A stretch of 34,490 nucleotides of DNA from Bacteroidota bacterium (GTDB lineage: Bacteria > Bacteroidota > Bacteroidia > Chitinophagales > Chitinophagaceae). The notes beneath the pieces are model-generated. The model made no database searches and had not been told where the DNA came from. It saw only the letters and a program-made list of their open reading frames with translations. Below, piece by piece: positions 8,203-16,868 of the stretch. The translations under genes and the position numbers were made by a program. Position 1 is the stretch's first letter, and every line of letters starts with the position of its first letter. The stretch is from contig JAFDYC010000114.1 in assembly GCA_018267625.1 (NCBI GenBank), positions 1 through 34,490 of the forward strand. The letters are read 5' to 3'.

Positions 8203-10152
8203 TCAATGCAGCTCCACTTCCGTCAGTGAATTACTCTTAATGTTGAAGTGCTCTATCGTTTCACTGGCATAGGGCAACTCAGGGTTTTTTACCCAATGTG
8301 CTTCGTAGGCGCCGGGCTTGAGCCGCAACTTTTGCGATCCGGGATTGCCCGTAATGCTCACATCCGCAAAGTGAACGAATTGATTTCCCAGCGGGGCAAA
8401 CAACTGCACTTTCCCTTTGGGTGTAGTGTTGGTGAATTGCACAAAGCCGGGCTGGGGTAAATACACGACAGACGTAGCGCCAAAGTCAATGTCCACATTA
8501 AACCGGGTGATGGGCATGGTGTTGACTTCTATGTAATAGTTGCCGGGAGGGTATTCTAATTCTGCCGTGCAGCGCTGATGAATCGTGGGCCCTGGCTCAA
8601 AGCGAATGTTCACTAATGCTTCGAACTCGGTAATCGGGCGGCCCGGTGCATCATAATATTCAAAGCGCAAAGAACCGTTCGACACCTTGACGATGAGTTT
8701 ATTTTTCTTGTTGGCCTCCACCAGCACCCGGCGCATCAGCATACTACTTTGACCAACTACACGCAGGTTATAGGTGCCTGCAGGGATGATTTGCGGGTCG
8801 GGATTGCCATTGGCATCTACCGTCCGATAAAACTGCTTGATGAGTTTGCCCGTGGCTGCATCTAAAAGCTGAAGCTGCGGGGAGGTAGAATAAAATTTGC
8901 CGTGGCCATTGGTGAACAGGATGGCTAAGCTGGTTTCTTTCGAGTCTTCCGTTTCACGGGTGTAGGTGGCTTCTACGGGCTTGGGAGCCACGGGCCGGAC
9001 GGCAGCTACCGGTCTTGTGCTGCTTACAACCGGAGGCAATGCTTTGATGCTGATCATCGTCCGGGTGGCCGTGTCGCGATGGGGCTTTACTGCATCTACT
9101 GTATCACGCTTTTTCTCAGCGGGAAGCTCCGGTAGCTTTATCGCGATATTCGGATTCCTGCTTTGCAGTTCGTGAGGTTCATTGCTGCCTTCGGTCTTTA
9201 GCGTTTTGGGTGAAGATTCTGGTGTCAAAGCCGAGACATCTTCTTTGTCTGCTGCGATAAAAGGAAGTTGGATGCGGCGCTGCTTAAGGCTATAATGAGG
9301 CTCTGGCCACCAAGACAGAGACACCCTTAATGGAGTCATCCCGGAAGGAGCCAGAGCCGTTACCGTTTCACGTTGGAAAGGAGCGGGCTTGGGTAGATTG
9401 GTGATTTGAAGAACCGGTGTTGCCTGTTGCTTCGGTTTAGCCGGCGTTTCTAATTGGGTCACCATAATTGGTGCTGAGAGGATGGGGCGATAATCCTCCA
9501 CAATGCTATGGAGCGCCTTAGGGATATCATCGGGCCTGGCTACCTGTAGGTAATTTCCGAGGCATTCATATTGCTTGCGCAAAGGGGCATAATCCACCAG
9601 ACTCAGGATGTAAGGCGTAAAGTGGATTTTACTTTCCAGCAGCAGCTTCACCACTTCGCAGATATTACCGCCACAACTCTCCCCGCCATCCGTCAGCAGA
9701 ATGATGCTATAGGCATTGCGTTGCTCATCCAGCAGGTCGTTGAGGGCGGCCTCTTTGAGCGAGTATGCTATGGGTGAAACGCCAAAGGGTACTATACTGG
9801 CTAAGCGCAAATCCATCTGAGCCAGGTTGTCTTTAGAAAAAGAAACTTCCAGCTTGCTGTCGAAGCAGTCATTGTTTTGGGCCGGACTCTGATGCCCATA
9901 GACCCGAAGGCCAAACTCTACAGCAGGATTGACCGAATAGATGCTGTCCATGAGCTGGATGACGATGCGGGAAGCTGTTTGGAAACGGTTTAAACCGGCA
10001 TTCCAAGGTTGCAACATCGAGGAAGAAGCATCCACCAACATGAGGATACGGGGCTGCTTCAGATTTTCCTTTTGGGGTGTTTGCGCAGAGCTGCTGCCGG
10101 GCCATGCCAGCAGGAGCAGCAGTAGAAAATTGCAGAACGGAGCTAAGCGCAA
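8203..10152 (-). CDS. Secreted von Willebrand factor A domain protein with C-terminal beta repeats
   Basis: A 649-residue exported protein. The signal peptide ends near SSSAQ (residue 24). The VWA domain (about 34-220) has a MIDAS motif DASSS (Asp41, Ser43, Ser45), VSPIAYSL where a Thr is more usual, and LLTDGGES, so metal-dependent ligand binding is plausible. A Pro/Lys/Thr-rich linker (about 225-410) follows. The C-terminal 230 residues are beta-rich and contain three spaced turns of similar form: PAGTYNLRV, PPGNYYIEV and KPGAYEAHW. These recall PEGA or carboxypeptidase-regulatory-like modules and may bind cell-surface glycan. The start is a TTG directly before the charged n-region; no ATG is available in frame upstream. 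The partner is unknown. Confidence 0.82.
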   Translation of the reverse strand: MRLAPFCNFLLLLLLAWPGSSSAQTPQKENLKQPRILMLVDASSSMLQPWNAGLNRFQTASRIVIQLMDSIYSVNPAVEFGLRVYGHQSPAQNNDCFDSKLEVSFSKDNLAQMDLRLASIVPFGVSPIAYSLKEAALNDLLDEQRNAYSIILLTDGGESCGGNICEVVKLLLESKIHFTPYILSLVDYAPLRKQYECLGNYLQVARPDDIPKALHSIVEDYRPILSAPIMVTQLETPAKPKQQATPVLQITNLPKPAPFQRETVTALAPSGMTPLRVSLSWWPEPHYSLKQRRIQLPFIAADKEDVSALTPESSPKTLKTEGSNEPHELQSRNPNIAIKLPELPAEKKRDTVDAVKPHRDTATRTMISIKALPPVVSSTRPVAAVRPVAPKPVEATYTRETEDSKETSLAILFTNGHGKFYSTSPQLQLLDAATGKLIKQFYRTVDANGNPDPQIIPAGTYNLRVVGQSSMLMRRVLVEANKKNKLIVKVSNGSLRFEYYDAPGRPITEFEALVNIRFEPGPTIHQRCTAELEYPPGNYYIEVNTMPITRFNVDIDFGATSVVYLPQPGFVQFTNTTPKGKVQLFAPLGNQFVHFADVSITGNPGSQKLRLKPGAYEAHWVKNPELPYASETIEHFNIKSNSLTEVELH

Positions 10153-10197
10153 TGTATTCGGGCAGGCGATATTTTATAAAAATTGCAAGCAGCCTAT

Positions 10198-10782
10198 TTA
10201 TGAAACTGGCAGCAGGTGTCTATCTATTTCTTTACTCAGAGCATGGAAGGTATCATCAATGCTGAGGTCGCCCTTTATCACAGCGAGCTTGCCTTGCTCA
10301 TCATAATACTGCGCTACCGGGAACGTTTTCTCCTTGTATTCGACAATACGACGGGCTATGACTTCTGCATTGTCATCGCTGCGGCCCGATGTGGCAGCCC
10401 GGCCCAGCATACGGCGGGTAAGCTCTTCCTGGGGCACTTCGAGCGAAAGCACCAGATGAATCTGAGTCTGTTTAAACTGAAGTAAAGCATCTAAGGCTTC
10501 TGCCTGAGCACGGGTGCGGGGAAAGCCATCAAAGTTGAAGCCACGGGCATCCGGATGCTGATCAATTAGCGAAGAAATCATACCAATGACTACCTCATCA
10601 GGAACCAAGAGCCCCTGATCCATATACTTCTTAGCCTCAATGCCCAAGGGCGTCTGCCCGGACACCTCGCTGCGGAGCAGGTCGCCGGTTGAGATGTGTT
10701 GCAGGCCATAGCTCTGCGTGATATTGATGGATTGAGTACCCTTACCACTACCCGGAGGCCCGAATAAAACGAGATTAAACAT
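10198..10782 (-). CDS. adk: Adenylate kinase (short LID form)
   Basis: A 194-residue cytoplasmic kinase that interconverts ATP + AMP and 2 ADP. The P-loop GPPGSGKGTQ lies near residues 8-17, the AMP-binding segment is HISTGDLLRSEV, FDGFPRTRAQAEAL is the AMP/adenine-binding signature, and GRSDDN with RRIVEYKEKT supplies the arginines that contact phosphates. The LID between RMLGRA and GRSDDN is only a few residues long and lacks the zinc-type insertion, so this is the short-form enzyme. An in-frame TTG five codons upstream exists, but the ATG at 10782 matches the family. A perfect -7 box (TATTTTTG on the minus strand) lies 25 bases upstream. Confidence 0.96.
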   Translation of the reverse strand: MFNLVLFGPPGSGKGTQSINITQSYGLQHISTGDLLRSEVSGQTPLGIEAKKYMDQGLLVPDEVVIGMISSLIDQHPDARGFNFDGFPRTRAQAEALDALLQFKQTQIHLVLSLEVPQEELTRRMLGRAATSGRSDDNAEVIARRIVEYKEKTFPVAQYYDEQGKLAVIKGDLSIDDTFHALSKEIDRHLLPVS

Positions 10783-10807
10783 AACAGTCGAACACAATGG
10801 AAACGAG

Positions 10808-10815
10808 CAAAAATA
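10808..10815 (-). promoter_or_regulatory. Bacteroidota -7 promoter box for adk
   Basis: The minus strand reads TATTTTTG, a perfect TAnnTTTG, 25 bases before the adk ATG. I see no TTG at the expected -33 distance, so the assignment rests on the -7 element alone. Confidence 0.5.
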
Positions 10816-11059
10816 AGCGTTGTGAATTGGGAAGGCTTTTCCCGTTCCAATGGAAGCTCCTGATTACCCGAAGAAAGAGTAGAATTTTATAAGATGGGCT
10901 GACACGAAACAGTGCATTACCTCTAATGAAATATTCTATTTGAGCGAACACCTTATTTGCCGATACCAGACGAAGCAACAATGGTGAAATTTGTTTTGAA
11001 AAACACAAGACATTCGGGTCGGAAATGTTCCTGCATTTTCTTTCAAAAACGTTCAAACG

Positions 11060-11431
11060 ATGAATCATCTAAACGCAATCTGCCGTTACGGCGACTATGG
11101 CGATAAGGAAGCTGCCGGAGGTCCCGAACAGAAATCAGCAGCGGAACTACAGCAAGAATGGCCGCTATGGGAAGTCTTTATCCGCTCCAAAGCCGGGCTT
11201 GATCACAAACATGCCGGTTCGCTACACGCGGCAGATGCCCGCATGGCCATCGAGAATGCCCGTGATGTGTACACCCGCCGCAATGAAGGCGTGTCAATCT
11301 GGGTTGTAGAAAGCAAAAACATTCATGCTTCTGAGCCTTCAGAAAGTGAAGCACTCTTTGACCCCGCAAATGATAAGATTTACCGCCATCCTACTTTTTA
11401 CCAGATTCCGGAAGAGGTGGGGCACATGTAA
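11060..11431 (+). CDS. paaB: PaaB-like subunit of phenylacetyl-CoA epoxidase (orphan)
   Basis: A 123-residue protein whose residues 34-123 match PaaB closely: WPLWEVFIRSKAGL, HAGSLHAADARMAIENARD, YTRRNEGVSIWVV and KIYRHPTFYQIPEEVGHM. PaaB is the small non-catalytic subunit of the multicomponent monooxygenase PaaABCE, which epoxidises phenylacetyl-CoA. The partner genes paaA, C, D and E normally lie next to it; none is in this window. The first 33 residues (MNHLNAICRYGDYGDKEAAG...) are not part of the usual protein, and no alternative start lies between them and the core. It is flanked by adk (divergent) and a TPR gene (convergent, 7 bases between stops). It may work with a paa operon elsewhere or have another role. 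Confidence 0.85.
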   Translation: MNHLNAICRYGDYGDKEAAGGPEQKSAAELQQEWPLWEVFIRSKAGLDHKHAGSLHAADARMAIENARDVYTRRNEGVSIWVVESKNIHASEPSESEALFDPANDKIYRHPTFYQIPEEVGHM

Positions 11432-11438
11432 GGCAGAC

Positions 11439-12857
11439 TTATTTCTTCTTGTACCTGCTGATTAATTCGGCCACGGCACTGCGGCGTAAGTATTCCGGGT
11501 TCAGTTCGGTGAACACTTTCACCCGGTTGGGCGCTTCTTTCAATGCGTGTTCCAAGGTGATCATCGCTTCTTTTGTATTCCCCATTTCAATTAAAACTGC
11601 GGCGGCATAATATTCGAAATCGGGCTTCGGGCCGCAATGGTCGCGGGCTATGGAGATTTGAGTGAGTGCATCGGATAGATATCCTGCGATGAACAAACCC
11701 CGAATCAATGCTACCCAAGTGCTTTTATTTCCTGGTTTCAGGCGTACCGCATTCAGGTAGCAGACGAGGGCTTCGTTGGTCACGTCCAGTTCCATCAGGC
11801 AATTGCCGATGGCCATACAATAGGTTGCATTTTCTTTATTGAGATGCAAGGCAACACTGTATGATTTCACGGCTTTCTCCCATTGTTTTTCCCGGGCATA
11901 GGTTTCGCCGATTTTGAAGAAGATGCCGTCATCCTGTGGAGAAAGTTGAGAAGCCTGACGGTAGTAGTGTCGTGCCTTTCGGAAGTCCTTTTGCTTTTCC
12001 CAGCAATAGCCCATGGCTTCGAAGATCACATCTTCCGGCTTGGCAATTTCAAGGTGTTTTTGCAATGCTTCCAGGGCCTTATCGTACCATTTCAGGCGCA
12101 TATAAGCGTCTGCCATATTCCGGTAGGCAAATTCGAAGGTGTCATCTATCGCCACGCAGAATTCATAGGCATCTATCGCCTGTTCAAAGAGCTTCAGCCC
12201 CTGATAAGCTGAGCCCAGGTTGAACCAGGCTAGCGCATTGAAAGGGTCTTCGTCGGTAAGCTGACGGTGCAGTTCGATACTTTCTTCCTGACGGTTGTTG
12301 AAATCGGCCCAGAAGCAGATTTTTTGTAAGGCCTCTTCGTTGCGCCGGTCTAGTGAGAGAATTTTTTTCAGGGTTTCAAAAACTGCTTCAAAGTCTTCAC
12401 ATTCATCATAAACGTCTGCCAATTCCTGGAGTAATTCGATACGGTCACGGCCGTTAAAAAATTCAATTTCTGATTCCAGCAGCACGGATGCCTGAGCGAA
12501 TTTCAACTGACTAAGAAGGATATCAGAACGGAGTAAGACCGCGTCTAAGTTGTGCTGGTCGAGTTGATCCAACTCGTCGAGTAGTTTCAATGCCTGGCCA
12601 AACTTTTGTGCCTGAGTCAGGATCTCAGCACGCAGCAATAGGATGGAGCTGGAAAAAGGATAATAGGTACGCGCAATATCACAAGCCAGCAGGGCTTGTT
12701 CTTCATCGCTGTTTTGAAAGAAATATTCTACTACACGTTCAAATTCTTCTTCGACCATCATGCCTCCTTCGCCCCTTCTTATCTGTTCATAGCGAGTCAG
12801 CAGGTTTTCCAATTCTTCAAAGTCATCATCTAGGAAATCATCTTCTTCTTCGAACAT
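11439..12857 (-). CDS. Tetratricopeptide repeat protein
   Basis: A 472-residue soluble protein without a signal peptide. It begins with a strongly acidic stretch (MFEEEDDFLDDDFEELEN) and then consists of about eleven or twelve TPR-like helical pairs, the clearest being NALAWFNLGSAYQGLKLFEQ, YRNMADAYMRLKWYDKALEA, DGIFFKIGETYAREKQWEKA and ATYCMAIGNCLMELDVTNEA. TPR solenoids mediate protein-protein contacts; no enzymatic domain is visible. Bacteroidota genomes commonly carry such a cytoplasmic TPR protein as a single gene. The ATG at 12857 begins the acidic N-terminus. Partners cannot be inferred from the neighbours. Confidence 0.85.
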   Translation of the reverse strand: MFEEEDDFLDDDFEELENLLTRYEQIRRGEGGMMVEEEFERVVEYFFQNSDEEQALLACDIARTYYPFSSSILLLRAEILTQAQKFGQALKLLDELDQLDQHNLDAVLLRSDILLSQLKFAQASVLLESEIEFFNGRDRIELLQELADVYDECEDFEAVFETLKKILSLDRRNEEALQKICFWADFNNRQEESIELHRQLTDEDPFNALAWFNLGSAYQGLKLFEQAIDAYEFCVAIDDTFEFAYRNMADAYMRLKWYDKALEALQKHLEIAKPEDVIFEAMGYCWEKQKDFRKARHYYRQASQLSPQDDGIFFKIGETYAREKQWEKAVKSYSVALHLNKENATYCMAIGNCLMELDVTNEALVCYLNAVRLKPGNKSTWVALIRGLFIAGYLSDALTQISIARDHCGPKPDFEYYAAAVLIEMGNTKEAMITLEHALKEAPNRVKVFTELNPEYLRRSAVAELISRYKKK

Positions 12858-13107
12858 AGCAAGGGTGTTTGTTCCTTATAAAGATACAGTTCTGGCATAC
12901 CCCTTCAGGATGATAAAGAAGCCTATGCACAGCTTATTAACAGTATGCAGGAAACGGTTGCAGATGCTCCTTTCATTCCTATTTCAAAATCTTATCTTGT
13001 CAGGCTGTTCGCAGCATTCATTTGCTTTGTTCTTCATAGAGCATTCTCCTTCATCATGCTGCTCCGGAAGAAATACTTTCATCTGCTCCCCCGTTCAACT
13101 ACCTACC

Positions 13108-13776
13108 ATGTTGCAAATACCTACAAGCCCTTCCGGAATTTCCAGACGACATTTTATGGGACTGGCTACTCTTGCGTTGCTCGTCGGAAGCGGTTGCCGG
13201 CGCGATCCGGATACTCTTGAGCCTGATGGCCGTATTGATTTAGGCTCAGGTGATGTCGCTGCACTCAATTTTGCCTATGCAATAGAACAAATTGAAACAG
13301 CTTTTTTTGAGCAGGTATTAAATTAATTTTATGCGGGTAGCAATGCCTCTGAACAAGCTGCATTTTTGGAAATTCTGAGCCACGATCAGGCTCATGCAGC
13401 CTTATTCCGTGCCGTGCTCCGCTCGGAAGCTATTGGCTCGTTGAGCATGGATTTTTCCGGAATTGATTTCAGCAACAGGGCTTCGGTTCTGAATGCAGCC
13501 AGGGATATTAAAGACCTTATGGTAAGCGCCTATAATGGCCTGGGCGTTTATTGCAGCGATTCTATCCACCTCGGATTTATTGGGAAAATCGCCTCGGTAG
13601 AAGCCCGTCATGCATCGGTTATTCGGGAAATGCTTCTTCCCAATTCGTTTGCAGATGTTTCAATTATTAATCCCGTTTCCGGAGTGGACATTGCCCGAAG
13701 CCCGACCGATGCACTCATGCTCATTCATCCTTACATCCATCAAAAGCTGAATACGGATAAGCTTCAGCTCGCCTGA
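13108..13776 (+). pseudogene. Ferritin-like domain protein interrupted by an in-frame TAA
   Basis: One continuous reading frame of 222 codons broken only by a TAA at 13324-13326. The first part starts MLQIPTSPSGISRRHFMG, a possible twin-arginine signal followed by a hydrophobic stretch and GSGC, and then ferritin helix 1 (NFAYAIEQIETAFFEQVLN). Past the stop, the same frame resumes with FYAGSNASEQAAF, helix 2 (ILSHDQAHAALFRAVL) and helix 4 with EARHASVIREM, as in the Ferritin_2 family. The putative metal ligands look complete across the break. A true nonsense mutation or a single-base sequence error would both explain it. Downstream re-initiation could yield only a fragment without helix 1. 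It is followed by a second ferritin-like gene, the usual paired arrangement in this phylum. Confidence 0.75.
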
Positions 13777-13796
13777 AATCCTAAAAAAATATTGCT

Positions 13797-14621
13797 ATGA
13801 ATCTTTGCCGGATACTCGATACCCTGGCCGAAGTTGAAAGCCATACTCCTGCAACTGATCGGCGCGGCCTCATTTCCTATTGTGCGCCCAAGCTGGCCCT
13901 GACCGCCTTGCCTCTATTTTCGTTTGTGAAGCCCGGAAGAGCGCAAACCACTGAAGATGCCGGTGAATTGCTCCGCATGGTTTTGACACACACCCGCCTG
14001 GAATCTTCTTTCTTAGAACTGGCTTTGAAGCAGGCGAACTTATTCCCTGTTTCCCAGCCTCAGGATCGTACCTGTATCCAGGTGATTTCCGGAAATAAAA
14101 AGGCACAACTGAGTTTTGTGGAGCAGATGATGCAGTCGGCAGGTGTGGATGCCTCTACCGTACCGCATCAATTCGATTTTACCGGGGGCAAAGGGAAGGC
14201 TCCCGGGCCTTTCGTACAGGTGATGGAAGATTACCTCAGCTTTCTGTCCCTGGCACAAATGCTGAGCGACTTTGGGGTGCGTGCCCTTAAAGGAGCCATT
14301 ATTTCTATTAAAGGAAAAGGTGAGCTTGTACAAGGGCTCTTACAACTCCAAGCCACCGAAGCGCGGCATGCAGCGCGGCTTCGCCAATTGCGCAGCGAAC
14401 ATGGCCTTGCCCACATTAAGCCCTGGATTACTCAGGCTGCCGGCGGTATTCAAAATGAAATTGCCCTGAATGCTTATGCAGGAGAGGATAACATCCTTCA
14501 GGGCGGCTTCGACCTTGTTCAGCTCACGGGACTCAGTAGCGACCTCATCAGCGAAGCGTTTGATGAGCCATTAGGCACAGCAGGCGTTTGGGCCATTTTG
14601 GGGAATTTCGTTCAGGTGTAA
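13797..14621 (+). CDS. Second ferritin-like domain protein
   Basis: A 274-residue protein 20 bases after the interrupted ferritin-like gene. Its N-terminus (MNLCRILDTLAEVESH... then TDRRGLISYCAPKLALTALP) resembles the longer member of the ferritin pair found in Bacteroidota, which carries a twin-arginine-like export region before AQT at about residue 50. Four long helices follow. Helix 1 (THTRLESSFLELALKQ) and helix 4 (QATEARHAARLRQL) keep acidic and His residues. Helix 2 (SGNKKAQLSFVEQMM) lacks the Glu-x-x-His pair expected there, so an intact di-iron site is doubtful. The function in the family is not established; a role in oxidative or metal stress is only inferred. Confidence 0.75.
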   Translation: MNLCRILDTLAEVESHTPATDRRGLISYCAPKLALTALPLFSFVKPGRAQTTEDAGELLRMVLTHTRLESSFLELALKQANLFPVSQPQDRTCIQVISGNKKAQLSFVEQMMQSAGVDASTVPHQFDFTGGKGKAPGPFVQVMEDYLSFLSLAQMLSDFGVRALKGAIISIKGKGELVQGLLQLQATEARHAARLRQLRSEHGLAHIKPWITQAAGGIQNEIALNAYAGEDNILQGGFDLVQLTGLSSDLISEAFDEPLGTAGVWAILGNFVQV

Positions 14622-14654
14622 TTGTCCCGAGAACCGAGTCCTGTTTCTATAATA

Positions 14655-16847
14655 ATGTCTCTTCTTCCTTCGCAGCAAGTACGACATGCGTTGCAGCATT
14701 TCTTTGGCTATTCCTCATTTCGGCCGGGGCAAGAGGCCATCATCAACCATGTACTCAGTGGTCAAGATGCTTTGGTGCTGATGCCTACCGGAGGTGGTAA
14801 AAGCATCTGCTACCAATTGCCGGCATTGATGATGGAAGGACTGACGATTGTGGTTTCTCCGCTGATTGCCTTGATGAAAGACCAGGTAGATGCCTTGCGG
14901 CAAAATGGGATTCCTGCTGGTCTTCTTAATTCCAGCCAATCGCAGGAAGAACAACAGGCCATCTGGACACAGCTCCGGAATGGCCGGCTGAAGCTTTTGT
15001 ATATCGCACCAGAACGGCTCATGGGCGGACGGCGTTTTGTTGAACATCTTCAGACCTTGAACGTGTCGCTCATAGCCATTGACGAAGCGCATTGTATTTC
15101 CCAGTGGGGGCATGATTTCCGACCAGAATATCTGGAGCTGGGAGCTTTGAAACGATACTTTCCGCAGGCTCCGATATTGGCTCTTACCGCAACAGCAGAC
15201 AAGCATACCAAAGAAGACATTCTGGCGAAGCTGCATTTAGAAAGGGGCCGCGTGTTTGAACATTCGTTCAACCGTCCTAATATTTATTATCAGGTATTGC
15301 CGAAAAAGGCACATGAAGCGCAAATTGTCCGCTTCCTTCATGAGCATTCAGAAGACAGTGGGATCATTTACTGCCTGTCGCGTAACCGGGCAGAAGGCCT
15401 GGCAGAAACCTTGCGCGACTCCGGCATCAAAGCAGCATGCTACCATGCCGGACTTTGCACTGAGGACCGCAATCTCTGCCAGGAAGCATTTCAACGAGAT
15501 ACATTGCGAGTAGTAGTAGCGACCATTGCTTTTGGAATGGGCATTGACAAGAGTAATGTGCGTTTTGTGATACACGCCGATCTGCCCAAGAATATGGAAG
15601 GATATTATCAGGAAACAGGCCGGGCTGGTAGGGATGGGCTTCCCAGCCGTGCCCTTCTTTTTTATTCAAAAGGTGATGTTCTGAAGTTGCGCAACTTCTG
15701 TTACATCGCCGACAATCCAGCACAGACACAAATCCTGAATCGCAAGCTGGATGCGATGAGACACTATTGCGAGTTAACCATCTGCCGGCGAAGAACCATC
15801 CTCAATTATTTTGGCGAAAATGCCCCGGAGCACTGCGGATATTGCGATGTGTGTTGTGGCCATTCCCCGGTGAATGATGCCACAATTGCTGCACAAAAAG
15901 TATTGTCTGCCGTGGTACGGCTCCAGGGTGAACAAAGCCTGAGTTATGTAGCATCACTCCTTTGCGGCGATACTACGACAACGAATGCCGTACATCAGGC
16001 CTTGCCTACGTTTGGCGTAGGAAAAGAATACGACCTGAATACATGGCAGCGTATCGGCAAGGAACTGTTGCGGCAAGGATTCCTGAGGCCTTCCCTGGTT
16101 TTCCCGCAAGGGATCGAAATCAGTGAAAAGGGCAAGCCCGTATTATTTGGTAAGGCCTACGTGATGATTCCGGAAATTTCGGGCACTGGAGGAAATGAAA
16201 ACAATAGAGACTATGTGCCCGTTTCAGAAGTGGAGCAACCAGAATTATTTCGAATGCTGAAAGCAAAACGGAAAGAATTAGCAGATGCCCAAGACTTGCC
16301 CGCATTCGTCATATTCTCAGATGCCACATTGCGGGAATTAGTTCAGTTTCTTCCTCAAAACAATGAAGAGTTACTCCGGATTTCCGGTTTTGGCCCCGTG
16401 AAGCTGGCACGGTATGGTGCGGTATTTCTGGCCGTGCTGAACGATTATTGCCTGCAACATGGATTGGAATCCCGCATGGCTGCCCGGAAGTCCGCACGAC
16501 GAGATATATCTGCTCCAACTCTACGCAAACAAGAAAACCGGGGAATATCCGCAACACATCAGCGAACATGGGCATTATTAGAGGAAGGTTATGCTCCTTC
16601 AGAGATTGCTCAGATGCGCAGTTTAAGCATTTCCTCCATTTACGATCATCTTGCAGCACTCGTGAAAAGCGGCGCCTTGCCGATACGAAAATTCGTTACT
16701 GAAGCCCATCAGTCCTTAATTGAAAATGCCATTAGGGAACATGGAACTGCCCGGTTAAAAATGCTCAAAGAAGCCTTACCTGATACGTTCAGTTATGAAG
16801 AAATCAGGCTGACCATAGCTCATGTAACCAGGATGCGGGGGGCCTGA
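14655..16847 (+). CDS. recQ: ATP-dependent DNA helicase RecQ
   Basis: A 730-residue 3'-5' DNA helicase acting in recombination and fork repair. Walker A PTGGGKS is at 44-50 and the DEAH box at 143-146 (IDEAHCISQWGHDFRPEY). Helicase motifs V and VI follow (AFGMGIDKSNVRFVIH, QETGRAGRDG). The zinc-binding RecQ-Ct region shows CRRRTILNYFGE and CGYCDVC, and an RQC winged helix follows. An HRDC domain is visible (LADAQDLPAFVIFSDATLRE ... ISGFGPVKLARYG). The end (from about 640) is a helix-turn-helix extension with LSISSIYDHL, common in RecQ of this phylum. A TTG 11 codons upstream is in frame, but MSLLPSQQVRHAL from the ATG at 14655 is the family start. Full length, no damage seen. Confidence 0.96.
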   Translation: MSLLPSQQVRHALQHFFGYSSFRPGQEAIINHVLSGQDALVLMPTGGGKSICYQLPALMMEGLTIVVSPLIALMKDQVDALRQNGIPAGLLNSSQSQEEQQAIWTQLRNGRLKLLYIAPERLMGGRRFVEHLQTLNVSLIAIDEAHCISQWGHDFRPEYLELGALKRYFPQAPILALTATADKHTKEDILAKLHLERGRVFEHSFNRPNIYYQVLPKKAHEAQIVRFLHEHSEDSGIIYCLSRNRAEGLAETLRDSGIKAACYHAGLCTEDRNLCQEAFQRDTLRVVVATIAFGMGIDKSNVRFVIHADLPKNMEGYYQETGRAGRDGLPSRALLFYSKGDVLKLRNFCYIADNPAQTQILNRKLDAMRHYCELTICRRRTILNYFGENAPEHCGYCDVCCGHSPVNDATIAAQKVLSAVVRLQGEQSLSYVASLLCGDTTTTNAVHQALPTFGVGKEYDLNTWQRIGKELLRQGFLRPSLVFPQGIEISEKGKPVLFGKAYVMIPEISGTGGNENNRDYVPVSEVEQPELFRMLKAKRKELADAQDLPAFVIFSDATLRELVQFLPQNNEELLRISGFGPVKLARYGAVFLAVLNDYCLQHGLESRMAARKSARRDISAPTLRKQENRGISATHQRTWALLEEGYAPSEIAQMRSLSISSIYDHLAALVKSGALPIRKFVTEAHQSLIENAIREHGTARLKMLKEALPDTFSYEEIRLTIAHVTRMRGA

Positions 16848-16868
16848 ATGCCCTTGGGAAACCAGAGC

